From: Ilyomonas sp964249755
Lineage (GTDB): Bacteria; Bacteroidota; Bacteroidia; Chitinophagales; Chitinophagaceae
Reading direction: 5' to 3'
Assembly (NCBI GenBank): GCA_964249755.1
Contig: CAXUDB010000002.1
Location: 930,001 to 994,000 of the forward strand
DNA length: 64,000 bases
Of this stretch, positions 50,501 through 59,065 are shown in pieces (within the stretch, counting starts at the first letter, position 1; the number at the start of each line of letters is the position of its first letter). Under the pieces are notes generated by a model. The model saw only the letters and a program-made list of their open reading frames with translations, ran no database searches and had not been told where the DNA came from. The translations under genes were made by a program, and so were the position numbers.

Positions 50501-51049
50501 ATGCATAATCTTTATAAGACGGACATAATTAATAACAAGTTTGCACTTCTAAATAGTGGCGAATATTTGATGAAACTTGACGAAGTGCAAGAAATCTTAG
50601 AAGCATGTAAATTGTATTTAGAAACATGGCGACAGAATGAAATTGAAATTTATAATGAGGATTTACTTGCACAAAGGCAGCAAGAACGTAACGACACTTC
50701 TAAGTACAGACAACTATTACGAGAACAAAAAGAAAAGCGAGAAAATAGACGTTTTTTGTATATAATACATAATAAACGAAATGGATTATACAAAATTGGA
50801 CTATCCATTAATCCAATAAAGCGAGAACGGACTTTACAAGCAGAAGAACCTGAAATCGAGATTATTGAAACATTTAAAGGTGGTTTTGAATTGGAAAAAA
50901 ACATCCACAATTATTTTGTTAATAAAAGAGTTCGTGGCGAATGGTTCAAACTTGACGACAAAGACATTTCTGTTCTTAAAGACAAATTCTTCCCTGACAA
51001 TAAAACTGCCACCAACAATGGTTTGGCAAAAAACTGGCTGACGAGTTAA
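50501..51049 (+). CDS. GIY-YIG-superfamily protein with T5orf172/Mug113-like domain
   Basis: 182 residues. A charged helical N-terminal part (about 1-80) is followed by FLYIIHNKRNGLYKIGLSINPIKRERTLQAE, ETFKGGFELEKNIHNYFVNKRVRGEWFKL, the pattern of the T5orf172/Mug113 family of GIY-YIG-like nuclease domains, often found in phage and accessory DNA. The first Tyr-Ile and the Lys-Ile-Gly of the motif are present, as is the Glu-Trp-Phe block; activity is not certain. The last 13 residues (from ATNN) are encoded by the left arm of the attC-like site, as is common for cassette genes. AT-rich. Confidence 0.75.
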   Translation: MHNLYKTDIINNKFALLNSGEYLMKLDEVQEILEACKLYLETWRQNEIEIYNEDLLAQRQQERNDTSKYRQLLREQKEKRENRRFLYIIHNKRNGLYKIGLSINPIKRERTLQAEEPEIEIIETFKGGFELEKNIHNYFVNKRVRGEWFKLDDKDISVLKDKFFPDNKTATNNGLAKNWLTS

Positions 51050-51207
51050 ACATCAACTTTTATTTTGCTATTTTGCTTCAGTTTCGGCGGAAGGAACAAT
51101 TTTTAGCCGGTAAAAACAGTATTGGACTTTTTGTTATAAATTTAGCTTTGGTTTGGGCTGACGGAATTCTATTTCCAGTTCTTCGCCAAGCCTTTTCCGT
51201 TGGCTGC
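51008..51207 (+). other. attC-like site 1
   Basis: Outer arms GCCACCAAC (51008-51016) and GTTGGCTGC (51199-51207), 7 of 9 paired. Inner arms TTTGGCAAAAAACTGG (51022-51037) and CCAGTTCTTCGCCAAG (51175-51190), 13 of 16 paired. The spacer between arms is 5 nt on the left and 8 on the right. The left arm lies within the end of the GIY-YIG gene. Confidence 0.55.
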
Positions 51208-51265
51208 AACCATTAAATGAACCTGACATTAGACATCATTTGGCTACTTCAAAAATATTTTAAGT

Positions 51266-51730
51266 ATGAAAAAAATCGGCTTCTTTTTAATCATCAATTG
51301 CATATTTGTCATAGTGAATGGTCAAAATACCATTTCTAAGGAAAGCGCAGAAAATGCGAAATCTTTTATTCGAGAAACATTTCATTCGATTGTAACCGAA
51401 AAATGCGTTGTTAACGAAAATCAACAATGTCATCTCTATGTATATAGGAATGACTCCCTTTCCTTAGAATATATTGATGTAACAAGTGATGATTTACTTA
51501 CCCGTAAAATTGAGTTTAAAAACTTTAAGGATATTGTCGGATATGATAGCTATATACTTATAAAAGGTACAGGTAAAAAAATAAGTTATAGTGCTTCAAA
51601 AGAAGAAGCAAGCCCGATTACAGAAATGAAAGTTTATACCCTTGAAGGATATGATAAAACGCTAATTGCTAGGTTGAAAAAAGCTATGAATGATTTGAAA
51701 AATTACAACGATACGAAGTATGGGTACTAG
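51266..51730 (+). CDS. Secreted protein of unknown function
   Basis: 154 residues with a clear signal peptide (about 1-19, ending VNGQ). The mature part is polar and AT-rich in codon choice, with two cysteines (KCVVNENQQC) close together that could pair, and a lysine-rich C-terminus. No family recognised. It lies between attC-like sites 1 and 2 and would be a single-gene cassette; its start is 59 bp after the GTT core of site 1. Confidence 0.65.
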   Translation: MKKIGFFLIINCIFVIVNGQNTISKESAENAKSFIRETFHSIVTEKCVVNENQQCHLYVYRNDSLSLEYIDVTSDDLLTRKIEFKNFKDIVGYDSYILIKGTGKKISYSASKEEASPITEMKVYTLEGYDKTLIARLKKAMNDLKNYNDTKYGY

Positions 51731-51808
51731 GTTTATATTAAGTGCCAAAAATTTTGACATCAAGCAACGGTCAAATATCATTAAGACGACTTCATTTAAC
51801 CATGGCTA

Positions 51809-52009
51809 GCAGCCAACATGGGGCTTGCTGCTATGGCGGGGCGACGAATAAAACTTCGGCTGTGTGCATCTATCGGCAGCAGTTCCAACGTGACGAACAA
51901 AGACAAGCTTTTAGTTCTTATCTTCAACACTAAAATAAATCTAGGCTGCGGTTCCAAGCTAGAAGAGCAATGAATGCCGTCACAGCAGCAAGCCCTGGAC
52001 GTTAGCTGC
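51809..52009 (+). other. attC-like site 2
   Basis: Outer arms GCAGCCAAC (51809-51817) and GTTAGCTGC (52001-52009), 8 of 9 paired. Inner arms GGGCTTGCTGCT (51821-51832) and AGCAGCAAGCCC (51984-51995), perfectly paired over 12 bp. The spacer is 3 nt on the left and 5 on the right. A GGCGGG on the left faces TGCCGT on the right. Confidence 0.6.
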
Positions 52010-52015
52010 AAACCA

Positions 52016-52864
52016 TTGAAGACACTACTAATCATATCAGGACTCATATGGACTGTATTTTCTTGCACTGACACACAACAAGTGACAGTACCTAAAAAGC
52101 TGTTTGATGTATCCTACCAATTACTTTCAAGGGACACAACATTCAGTTATAAGTATTTACAAACGACACACCTCCATGAACAACCAGATTTTTATGGAAC
52201 ACTCTTTTTAGAAGATAGTCTTTATCAGATTTATGGTTGTTGCGCAGGGGAATTTGGCGGTTCACTTTTCTTCTATAATAAGACAAATAAAAAGCTCTTC
52301 TTTTATCCGTCTGGCTGTGTGGACCAAGTTGTTCAGTATCATGGTTCTTATTATGTATTTGAAAATCTTTACAACGCAAACTATTTACGCATTAATTATC
52401 CTCAAGAGCTTATTGAGTTGCAATACAAGAACAGGCGATTTGGGTGTAATTGGTGGGTAGAAGTTGATAGTTTGAAAAAATATTACACTGGGAATGTAAA
52501 TGCGATGTTTCCAGGATTGACCGAATACAAGAACATTGGAAAAGAGCACAGTCTAAGTAGCTTTGTATTCAATGATACACTCTTCACAATCGTTTCGACT
52601 GATTCTTCAACTTATTTAGCTATGCATCAGAGTGACAGTTTGCTCCGAGTGCAAAAGTTACTGGACAAGCAACTATGGTTTCATCACACAGACTATTACA
52701 AGAAAAAAGACACGATTATTGTTTTCTTTTCAGCTTCATCTACACAATGGAATGCTGACACCAAAGCTGCGATTGATAAAACAAATTCTGGCTTTATAGC
52801 AGTGCATGGACGAAATATCAAAATTGCAGAACATCCCACTAGTAAAAACTATATAAAAAACTGA
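52016..52864 (+). CDS. Lipoprotein of unknown function
   Basis: 282 residues from a TTG at 52016, placed directly before a lipoprotein signal (LKTLLIISGLIWTVFSC, Cys17). The frame is open from an ATG at 51974, but that ATG and the following 14 codons lie inside the right arm of attC-like site 2, so the ATG is unlikely to be the original start. The mature part has Tyr/Phe-rich strands (YQIYGCCAGEFGGSLFFYNK, VVQYHGSYYVFENLYN) that could be a propeller; no family recognised. AT-rich, single cassette-like gene. Confidence 0.65.
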   Translation: MKTLLIISGLIWTVFSCTDTQQVTVPKKLFDVSYQLLSRDTTFSYKYLQTTHLHEQPDFYGTLFLEDSLYQIYGCCAGEFGGSLFFYNKTNKKLFFYPSGCVDQVVQYHGSYYVFENLYNANYLRINYPQELIELQYKNRRFGCNWWVEVDSLKKYYTGNVNAMFPGLTEYKNIGKEHSLSSFVFNDTLFTIVSTDSSTYLAMHQSDSLLRVQKLLDKQLWFHHTDYYKKKDTIIVFFSASSTQWNADTKAAIDKTNSGFIAVHGRNIKIAEHPTSKNYIKN

Positions 52865-52873
52865 CATTCGTAT

Positions 52874-52967
52874 GCAGCTAACACTGCATTGCTGCCAGCG
52901 GCGGACACTTTACGCCAGTCGAATATTCACCCTATGCCGCCGTCAGCAATGCTTTAACGTTAGCAGC
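52874..52967 (+). other. attC-like site 3
   Basis: The most compact and clearest site (94 bp). Outer arms GCAGCTAAC (52874-52882) and GTTAGCAGC (52959-52967), 8 of 9 paired. Inner arms GCATTGCTG (52886-52894) and CAGCAATGC (52944-52952), perfect. CGGCGG (52899-52904) pairs with CCGCCG (52937-52942). The spacer is 3 nt on the left and 6 on the right. Confidence 0.65.
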
Positions 52968-52975
52968 AATACTCT

Positions 52976-53728
52976 ATGCGCAACTTCATACTGCTTTTCT
53001 TACTGACACTTACTCTGCATTCATTCGGACAATACCCGTTTGAAAAGTATCCTGCATTGAAATATCGGGAATATATAAACTGGAAAGAAATTGAAAAAGA
53101 TAGTAAAGAGAAGAAAGAATTTACTTTGACTGTACCTAAGTTTTTCGACAAAAAAGACAGTCTGACAATACAACTTACTTCCTTTACAAAAAACTGGGAT
53201 AGTTCTTATATAACTCTGTTCAGGAATGGTAAACAAATGCAACGTTTCTTTGAACCTTTCGGATTTGATATAAACGTCTTTGCTCCTGTACGACTTGCAG
53301 ACATCAATGGAGACAACAGACAAGACTGCAAACTGCTGATACCATACATGGGGAATGGAATTGCAGCTTTGAATACAAGGGTCATTTACTTATTTCAAAA
53401 CAGTGACAAGACTTTTACAAAAGTGTCGTTTCTTGACATGATAGATGGAAAACATGCAGGTGACAACAGGTCTGAAAGAGATTTCAATCGTGATGGCAAT
53501 TATGAAATCATAACCATGTCGTTGACAGGTTATGATAGCCATAGCTATTGGGTATACAATCTTTATAACTTCAAAAACAATACTCTTGTAAATGTCAACA
53601 ATAGGTACGATTATCCAATATTGATTCAGTTTTTATATCGCAAGAATTTTGAGATTACTAAGAACCTATCAAGACAGAAGATGAAAGACTTTGCGGAGCC
53701 ACAGCCGGAAGAATTAGACAAAAGATAG
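52976..53728 (+). CDS. Secreted protein with a calcium-loop-like motif, unknown function
   Basis: 250 residues with a signal peptide (about 1-19, HSFGQ). After a polar region come LADINGDNRQDCKLLIPYMGNG and SERDFNRDGNYEIITMS, which are DxNxDxxxD loops like those of FG-GAP/VCBS or XAC2610-type proteins and may bind calcium. No enzyme motif is seen. The ATG is 9 bp after the right arm of attC-like site 3, the typical place for a cassette gene start. Confidence 0.7.
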   Translation: MRNFILLFLLTLTLHSFGQYPFEKYPALKYREYINWKEIEKDSKEKKEFTLTVPKFFDKKDSLTIQLTSFTKNWDSSYITLFRNGKQMQRFFEPFGFDINVFAPVRLADINGDNRQDCKLLIPYMGNGIAALNTRVIYLFQNSDKTFTKVSFLDMIDGKHAGDNRSERDFNRDGNYEIITMSLTGYDSHSYWVYNLYNFKNNTLVNVNNRYDYPILIQFLYRKNFEITKNLSRQKMKDFAEPQPEELDKR

Positions 53729-53732
53729 TACT

Positions 53733-53933
53733 GCTGCTAACAAAAGTATTGCTGCAAGCGCGGCGCATGCAGCGCAGCATAAGCAATTGTAACACTGTTC
53801 AGCTTTAGTTTCAGCGTGAGGGAACGCAGGTGAGCATTAGTAATAAACATCAGCAATAAAACATTAATTTACCTTCGGCATTGGCTGACACGGCGCTACT
53901 ATCCCGCCTGCAAGCAATACCGACCGTTAGCAC
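53733..53933 (+). other. attC-like site 4
   Basis: Outer arms GCTGCTAAC (53733-53741) and GTTAGCAC (53926-53933), 7 of 8 paired. Inner arms GTATTGCT (53746-53753) and AGCAATAC (53913-53920), perfect, continuing into GCAAGCG/CGCCTGC with a mismatch. The spacer is 4 nt on the left and 5 on the right. Confidence 0.6.
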
Positions 53934-53963
53934 AACCACACCTCAAACAAAATCACATCAAAC

Positions 53964-54728
53964 ATGTCCATAACAAAAGAAGCAGAACTCACCGGTATGC
54001 AAAAGGCAAGCGAAGCCGTTGCCTGCACATTGCGGGAAATGAGGGCTTATGCGCAACCGGGAATGACCACCAAAGATTTAGACAACTATGGCGCAAAAAT
54101 ACTGGCAGACTTCGGGGCAAAATCAGCGCCGTATCTCACCTACGGCTTTCCCGGTTTCACCTGCATCAGCGTGAACAATGAGTTTTGCCACGGCATTCCA
54201 TCTGACACGCGGATATTAAAAGAAGGCGATTTAATTAACATTGATGTGTCGGCGGAACGGGATGGCTTTTGGTCGGATAACGGAGCCTCATTTGTGTTAG
54301 GTGAAGACAGGAACGGACACCAAAAACTGGTAGAGGCTTCCAAACAGATTCTGCACAAAGCCATATATAACATAAAAGGTGGCGTTCGCATTTCCGACAT
54401 CGGGCAACTGATAGAAAGCGAAGCCAAAAAGCGCGGCTATAAAGTAATTAAAAACCTCACCGGGCATGGCATTGGCAGAAGTCTTCATGAAGCACCGAGC
54501 GAAATAGCCAATTACAGGGACAAGAGCAACCATACGCGCTTTAGAAAGAATGCTGTTGTTGCTATTGAAACCTTTATAACAACGCTTTCTACCTATGCAG
54601 AAACGTTGAGCGATGGCTGGACGATGGTAGGAAATAAGGGTGGCTTTATGGCGCAGCATGAGCATACGATTGTGGTTACCGATGGAAAGCCGATAATTCT
54701 GACAGAGATGAATGAGATTTGGAATTGA
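53964..54728 (+). CDS. map: Type I methionine aminopeptidase
   Basis: 254 residues; removes the N-terminal methionine from new proteins in the cytosol with a two-metal centre. Metal ligands are visible in INIDVSAERDGFWSDNG (two aspartates), LTGHGIGRSLHEAP (His), VAIETFITT (Glu) and AQHEHTIVVTD (Glu); the substrate His is in EFCHGIPSD. Full length for the short type I enzyme. It begins 30 bp after attC-like site 4, so it is either the chromosomal gene at the array end or a last cassette; its codon use looks more like the flanking housekeeping genes, and no attC-like site follows. Confidence 0.93.
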   Translation: MSITKEAELTGMQKASEAVACTLREMRAYAQPGMTTKDLDNYGAKILADFGAKSAPYLTYGFPGFTCISVNNEFCHGIPSDTRILKEGDLINIDVSAERDGFWSDNGASFVLGEDRNGHQKLVEASKQILHKAIYNIKGGVRISDIGQLIESEAKKRGYKVIKNLTGHGIGRSLHEAPSEIANYRDKSNHTRFRKNAVVAIETFITTLSTYAETLSDGWTMVGNKGGFMAQHEHTIVVTDGKPIILTEMNEIWN

Positions 54729-54899
54729 AAAGAGAAAAAATTTCCTGAGGCGCTATCGTTGAGGCTGCTCAATAGCAGAAAGGGGAGAGGATTTCGCTCA
54801 ATCTTTGCTTTAAAATAGTACAACTGAAGCTTATAGGGTGTACGAATCATCAATTACAATATAGCAGTCCCGCTTCTTTCAAATTCATATTTTTATAGA

Positions 54900-55421
54900 A
54901 TGAAAAAAAGAAAAGAAGGGAAAACAGCACCCATTTTCAGTTTGATTAGTACACTGGCTTTTGTGTTCTTGTCTCTGACAGTCGTAGCCCAAACGGCTCC
55001 ATCTGTACTCTCTCTTACCAATGCCAATAATGCCACAACCTCACTTACTGCACAAGACATAAAAGCGATGCCACATACGGCATTGCAAGTAAAGACGCAC
55101 GATGGAACAATGCATAACTACAATGGTGTGTTGTTATATGCACTGTTGCAGAAAGCAGGCGTGCCGCTTGGCGATTCGGCAAAGAAGAAAACAGCCGCCA
55201 GCTACGTATTGGTTACTGCAGCCGACCATTACAAAACCGTATATGCAATGGCAGAAGTGGATACGCTGCTATCAAACAAGAAAATTATTCTTGCTGACGA
55301 AATAGACGGACACGCTTTGCCGCAGAATGCCTTGCCTTACCAAGTGATAGCCACGAATGAAAAAATCGGTGCCAGGATGATACGGCAGGTAGTGAGCATT
55401 GCGGTGCGGCAAGCTGAATAA
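54900..55421 (+). CDS. Exported molybdopterin-oxidoreductase-like domain without a cysteine ligand
   Basis: 173 residues with a signal peptide (about 12-32, VVAQ). The rest resembles a minimal sulphite-oxidase-type Moco domain: LTAQDIKAMPHTALQVKTHDGTMHNYNGVLLYALLQKAGVP, YKTVYAMAEVDT, then LPYQVIATNEKIGARMIRQVVSIAV, which corresponds to the GPLRLVxPGxKxxRWVRxVxxIEV ending of the fold. The protein contains no cysteine, so the usual molybdenum ligand is absent. It may be a structural or metal-binding relative. Single gene before rel. Confidence 0.7.
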   Translation: MKKRKEGKTAPIFSLISTLAFVFLSLTVVAQTAPSVLSLTNANNATTSLTAQDIKAMPHTALQVKTHDGTMHNYNGVLLYALLQKAGVPLGDSAKKKTAASYVLVTAADHYKTVYAMAEVDTLLSNKKIILADEIDGHALPQNALPYQVIATNEKIGARMIRQVVSIAVRQAE

Positions 55422-55506
55422 ATTGCGCTCATTGTAACACACTTTCTTCCAGTTTAATGCAATCAAATGCTTTTCCAACGCAGCTAAACCTTACTCTTTC
55501 CAGTCC

Positions 55507-55537
55507 TTGTTTACGTGCGCAATTTTCTGTAAATTCG
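55507..55537 (+). promoter_or_regulatory. Promoter-like sequence before rel
   Basis: TTG at 55507-55509, 20 bp, and TAAATTCG at 55530-55537, one base from TAnnTTTG. The ATG is 7 nt after it. Confidence 0.4.
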
Positions 55538-55544
55538 TTATCCG

Positions 55545-57824
55545 ATGAATAATGAGCAAGCAACGGTAAACGAACTCGTATTACCTAAATATACATTAAG
55601 CGAAGAACAGGAAAAGCAGGAGATACTGCGGCACTACCGCGCCCTGTTGCGAAGCCTTCGCAACAAGCTGAAGCGTGGCGATAAAGAGCTGGTGCGTCAT
55701 GCGTTTGAGATGGCTGCGGAAGGTCACAAAACCATGCGTCGTAAAAGCGGTGAGCCTTATATTCTTCACCCGCTTGCCGTAGCTATGATTTGCGTGGAAG
55801 AGGTGGGATTGGGTGTGAGAAGCACCATCTGTGCGCTGCTGCACGATACAGTGGAAGATACCGATGTGACAATAGAAGATGTGGAGCGTGAGTTTGGCAG
55901 CGAGATAGCGCGCATTGTAAACGGTCTCACCAAAATATCGGGCGTGATAGACGCCAGCACCAGCCAGCAGGCTGAGAACTTTAAAAAGATATTGCTGACG
56001 TTGACGGATGACCCGCGTGTAATTCTTATTAAGCTCGCAGACCGGCTGCACAACATGCGCACCCTCGACTACATGAAGCGCGAGAAGCAGTTGAAGATTG
56101 CAAGTGAAACGGTGTATGTATATGCTCCGCTGGCGCACCGTATGGGTTTGTATAACATCAAGACGGAGCTGGAAGATTTGAGCATGAAGTATCTGGAGCC
56201 GCAGGAGTATAAAGCCATTGCTACCAAGCTGGCTGAAACGAAACGCGAGCGCACGAGGTACATCAATGAATTCATCCGTCCCGTTAAAGATAAACTGGTA
56301 CTCAGCGGGCTGAACTTCGAGATTTATGGTCGCCCGAAGAGCATTCATTCTATCTGGAACAAGATAAAAAAGAAAGGCGTTGAGTTTGAGGAAGTGTATG
56401 ATTTGTTTGCCATCCGCATCATTTTAAACTCGCCGCCCGAGCGCGAGAAAGGTGACTGCTGGAAAGTGTATTCGATGATTACAGACGAATACACGCCCTC
56501 GCCCGAACGCCTGCGCGATTGGCTAAGCAATCCAAAAAGTAATGGCTACGAAGCGTTGCACACGACTGTGATGGGGCCGCAAGGTAAGTGGGTGGAAGTG
56601 CAGATACGCACGCAGCGTATGAACGAGATTGCAGAAAAGGGACTGGCAGCGCATTACAAGTATAAAGAAGGCAGTAACGACGAAGACCGTTTTGATAAAT
56701 GGTTTATGCAGATTCGCGAAGTAATCAGTACGCAGGACACGGATGGCATTGATTTTTTGCAGGACTTTAAAACCAGTTTTTTAGCCGAAGAAATTTATGT
56801 ATACACACCGAAAGGCGATGTAAAGATGTTGCCTATAGGCTGCACAGCGCTTGACTTTGCCTTCTCTATTCACTCAGCGGTGGGCAGCAAATGTATTGGT
56901 GCGAAAGTGAACCATAAACTGGTTACCATAAGCCATAAACTCCACAGCGGCGACCAGATAGAAATCATTACCAGCAGCAAGCAAAAGCCCACAGAAGACT
57001 GGCTGAACTTCGTGGTAACCGCAAAGGCCAAAAACAAAATAAAAGACGCGCTGAAAGAAGAGAAGCGCACCATTGCCGAGGATGGAAAAGCGTTTACGCA
57101 ACGCAAGCTGGAAGGCATGGGCGCCGCTTTCACCCAAGGCAATATTGATGAACTGGTGTCCTTTTATAAACTGGCTTCCGGGCTTGACTTGTTTTATGCC
57201 ATTGCAGTGAAGCAAATTGATTTAAAGGAATTAAAAGAGTTTCACGTATTGGGCGACCGGCTGGAAGCTCCAAAGCCGCCGAAACCGCAGACAGAAGCGA
57301 AAGGCGAAAGTGATAGCAGGTCGCTGGTGAACAAAAAGGATTCTGAGCTTATCATCTTTGGTGAGAGCAGCGACCGCATTATGTATACGCTGGCGCGTTG
57401 CTGCAATCCCATCCCTGGCGATGATGTGTTTGGTTTTGTAAGCACGGGTAAAGGATTGATCATTCATCGCACGAGTTGTCCCAATGCCACGCAGATGATG
57501 GCGAATCATGGCAATCGCATCGTGAAAACAAAATGGGCAAAGAACAAAGAGATTTCTTTCCTGACGGGACTGAAGATTGTGGGTATGGATGATGTGGGCG
57601 TGATCAACAAAATTACCAACATTATCAGCGGCGATATGCGCATTAATATTTCAGCATTAACCATTGAGTCGGGCGAAGGTTTGTTTGAAGGAACAGTTAA
57701 GGTATTTGTTCATGATAAAGAAGAGCTTTCAGAACTGGTGGAACGGTTGAAGAAGCTGAATGGCATACAGGAAGTGGAACGGTTTGATGCGGAAGACCAG
57801 AGCTCAAAAATGACGGGATCTTAG
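55545..57824 (+). CDS. RelA/SpoT family (p)ppGpp synthetase/hydrolase
   Basis: 759 residues. The stringent-response enzyme that makes and destroys (p)ppGpp. N-terminal HD hydrolase domain about 45-195 (HPLAVAMI, LLHDTVEDTDVT with the HD pair, KLADRLHNMRTLD), the synthetase domain about 235-370 (YGRPKSIHSIWNKI, VYDLFAIRII, SNGYEALHTTVMGPQGKWVEVQIRT), TGS domain (about 410-470, IYVYTPKGDVKMLP), a zinc-finger-like helical part with LARCCNPIPGDD, and a C-terminal ACT domain (LKIVGMDDVGVINKITNII). Both active sites look intact, so it is the bifunctional Rel type. Confidence 0.95.
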   Translation: MNNEQATVNELVLPKYTLSEEQEKQEILRHYRALLRSLRNKLKRGDKELVRHAFEMAAEGHKTMRRKSGEPYILHPLAVAMICVEEVGLGVRSTICALLHDTVEDTDVTIEDVEREFGSEIARIVNGLTKISGVIDASTSQQAENFKKILLTLTDDPRVILIKLADRLHNMRTLDYMKREKQLKIASETVYVYAPLAHRMGLYNIKTELEDLSMKYLEPQEYKAIATKLAETKRERTRYINEFIRPVKDKLVLSGLNFEIYGRPKSIHSIWNKIKKKGVEFEEVYDLFAIRIILNSPPEREKGDCWKVYSMITDEYTPSPERLRDWLSNPKSNGYEALHTTVMGPQGKWVEVQIRTQRMNEIAEKGLAAHYKYKEGSNDEDRFDKWFMQIREVISTQDTDGIDFLQDFKTSFLAEEIYVYTPKGDVKMLPIGCTALDFAFSIHSAVGSKCIGAKVNHKLVTISHKLHSGDQIEIITSSKQKPTEDWLNFVVTAKAKNKIKDALKEEKRTIAEDGKAFTQRKLEGMGAAFTQGNIDELVSFYKLASGLDLFYAIAVKQIDLKELKEFHVLGDRLEAPKPPKPQTEAKGESDSRSLVNKKDSELIIFGESSDRIMYTLARCCNPIPGDDVFGFVSTGKGLIIHRTSCPNATQMMANHGNRIVKTKWAKNKEISFLTGLKIVGMDDVGVINKITNIISGDMRINISALTIESGEGLFEGTVKVFVHDKEELSELVERLKKLNGIQEVERFDAEDQSSKMTGS

Positions 57825-57828
57825 AAAG

Positions 57829-57860
57829 TGAGTGGTCAGAAGTGAAAGGTGAGTAAATGA
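57829..57860. repeat. Word-repeat spacer after rel
   Basis: AGTGAGTGG, TCAGAAGTGAAAGG, TGAGTAAATG: variants of a GTGAGTG-like word starting 5 bp after the rel stop. Same style as the spacers at 26014, 29210, 48434 and 62686. Confidence 0.4.
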
Positions 57861-58000
57861 AGTAATCTGTGTTATACAAAAAAGCCTGTTTGCAATTAAT
57901 AAACCTGATAGCTTTTCTCTCATTGCTCACAAAAAGCATTTATACAGTTGCAGATTGCTTCGTTCCTCGCAATGACGAACATCCACAATAATGAACTACA

Positions 58001-59065
58001 TTAAAACTTTACTTCCTGCTTATAATATTCTTTGTACCAGCGAATGAATTGCTTTACGCCGAAAGCGATGCTTGTGGCGGGTTTGAAGCCGGTATCATTC
58101 ATTAAGTCGCTTACATCAGCGTAAGTGGCGGGCACATCGCCGGGCTGCATAGGCTGGAGGTTCAGCTTCGCTTTCTTCCCTGTTTCCTTTTCTATGGCTT
58201 CTATAAAAGCGGTGAGCTTTACGGGCGCGTTGTTGCCAATGTTATAAAGCTTATAAGGCGCACTGGATGATGAAATCGTATCCTCTGCGAGCTTCCAATC
58301 CTTATTTTCTTTTGGTGGCATATCCATTACTTTTATCACACCTTCCACAATGTCGTCCACATACGTAAAGTCACGATACATTTCGCCTCCATTAAAAACC
58401 TGTATGGGCTTGTTTTCAAAAATAGCTTTGGTAAAAATATAGAGCGCCATATCCGGTCTTCCCCACGGACCATACACCGTAAAAAAGCGCAAACCGGTGC
58501 AGGGCAGTTTGAACAAATGGCTGTACACATGCGCCATCAGTTCGTTGCTTTTTTTACTGGCTGCATAAAGCGATATCGGATGATCGGTATTCTGATTTAC
58601 TGCGAACGGCGCTTCCTCATTCAACCCATATACACTGCTGCTACTGGCAAATACCAGATGTTTAATTGCATTGTGCCGGCAGCATTCCAGTATGTTCACA
58701 AACGACACGATATTGCTGTCCACATAGGCTTCGGGGTTGGTGATGCTGTAGCGGACACCAGCCTGCGCGGCCAGATGAATTACAACCTCAAACCGGTGCT
58801 TATCAAACAAGTCATCAACGCGGTATTTATCTTCCAGTCTCAATTGATAAAAAACATAATTACTGTGCTTCGTGCTTTGAATGGGATGATTGTATTGTAT
58901 CTCGTGCGATGCGATGCCTGCATAGGTAAGACGGTCATACTTCAGGCGCGCATCATAATAGGCATTAATGCTGTCTGTGCCCACTACTTCGTGTCCTTCG
59001 CTCAGCAAACGGTTCGCCACATGAAAGCCGATGAAACCTGCGGTTCCCGTTACTAATATTTTCAT
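58001..59065 (-). CDS. NAD-dependent epimerase, UDP-glucuronate 4-epimerase type
   Basis: 354 residues, short-chain dehydrogenase fold. The NAD site is GTAGFIGFHVANRLL at the start, followed by GTDSINAYYDARLK, a segment characteristic of UDP-glucuronate 4-epimerases. The catalytic triad includes Ser in ASSSSVYG and the YxxxK in SLYAASKKSNEL; VYGPWGRPDMALY follows. It is full length, cytosolic, and would provide UDP-galacturonate or a related sugar for surface polysaccharide. Its start overlaps the stop of the glycosyltransferase gene by 4 bp, so they are cotranscribed and translationally coupled. Confidence 0.9.
   Translation of the reverse strand: MKILVTGTAGFIGFHVANRLLSEGHEVVGTDSINAYYDARLKYDRLTYAGIASHEIQYNHPIQSTKHSNYVFYQLRLEDKYRVDDLFDKHRFEVVIHLAAQAGVRYSITNPEAYVDSNIVSFVNILECCRHNAIKHLVFASSSSVYGLNEEAPFAVNQNTDHPISLYAASKKSNELMAHVYSHLFKLPCTGLRFFTVYGPWGRPDMALYIFTKAIFENKPIQVFNGGEMYRDFTYVDDIVEGVIKVMDMPPKENKDWKLAEDTISSSSAPYKLYNIGNNAPVKLTAFIEAIEKETGKKAKLNLQPMQPGDVPATYADVSDLMNDTGFKPATSIAFGVKQFIRWYKEYYKQEVKF

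Larger units (their letters stand above)
50332..53933 (+). mobile_element. Integron-like gene-cassette array without visible integrase (candidate)
   Basis: Four same-strand genes (50501, 51266, 52016, 52976) are each followed by an attC-like inverted repeat at 51008-51207, 51809-52009, 52874-52967 and 53733-53933. The distances between successive right-hand GTT cores are 802, 958 and 967 bp, which is the usual size of an integron cassette. The genes are AT-rich compared with the flanks and none has a recognisable housekeeping role. No tyrosine-recombinase gene is in the window. Basis: repeats seen directly; identity as attC is inferred from the shared layout. Confidence 0.6.

Noticed and set aside
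51742..51933. 63-codon frame between the genes at 51266 and 52016
   Set aside because: It lies across the left arm of attC-like site 2 and its loop and looks like chance coding.
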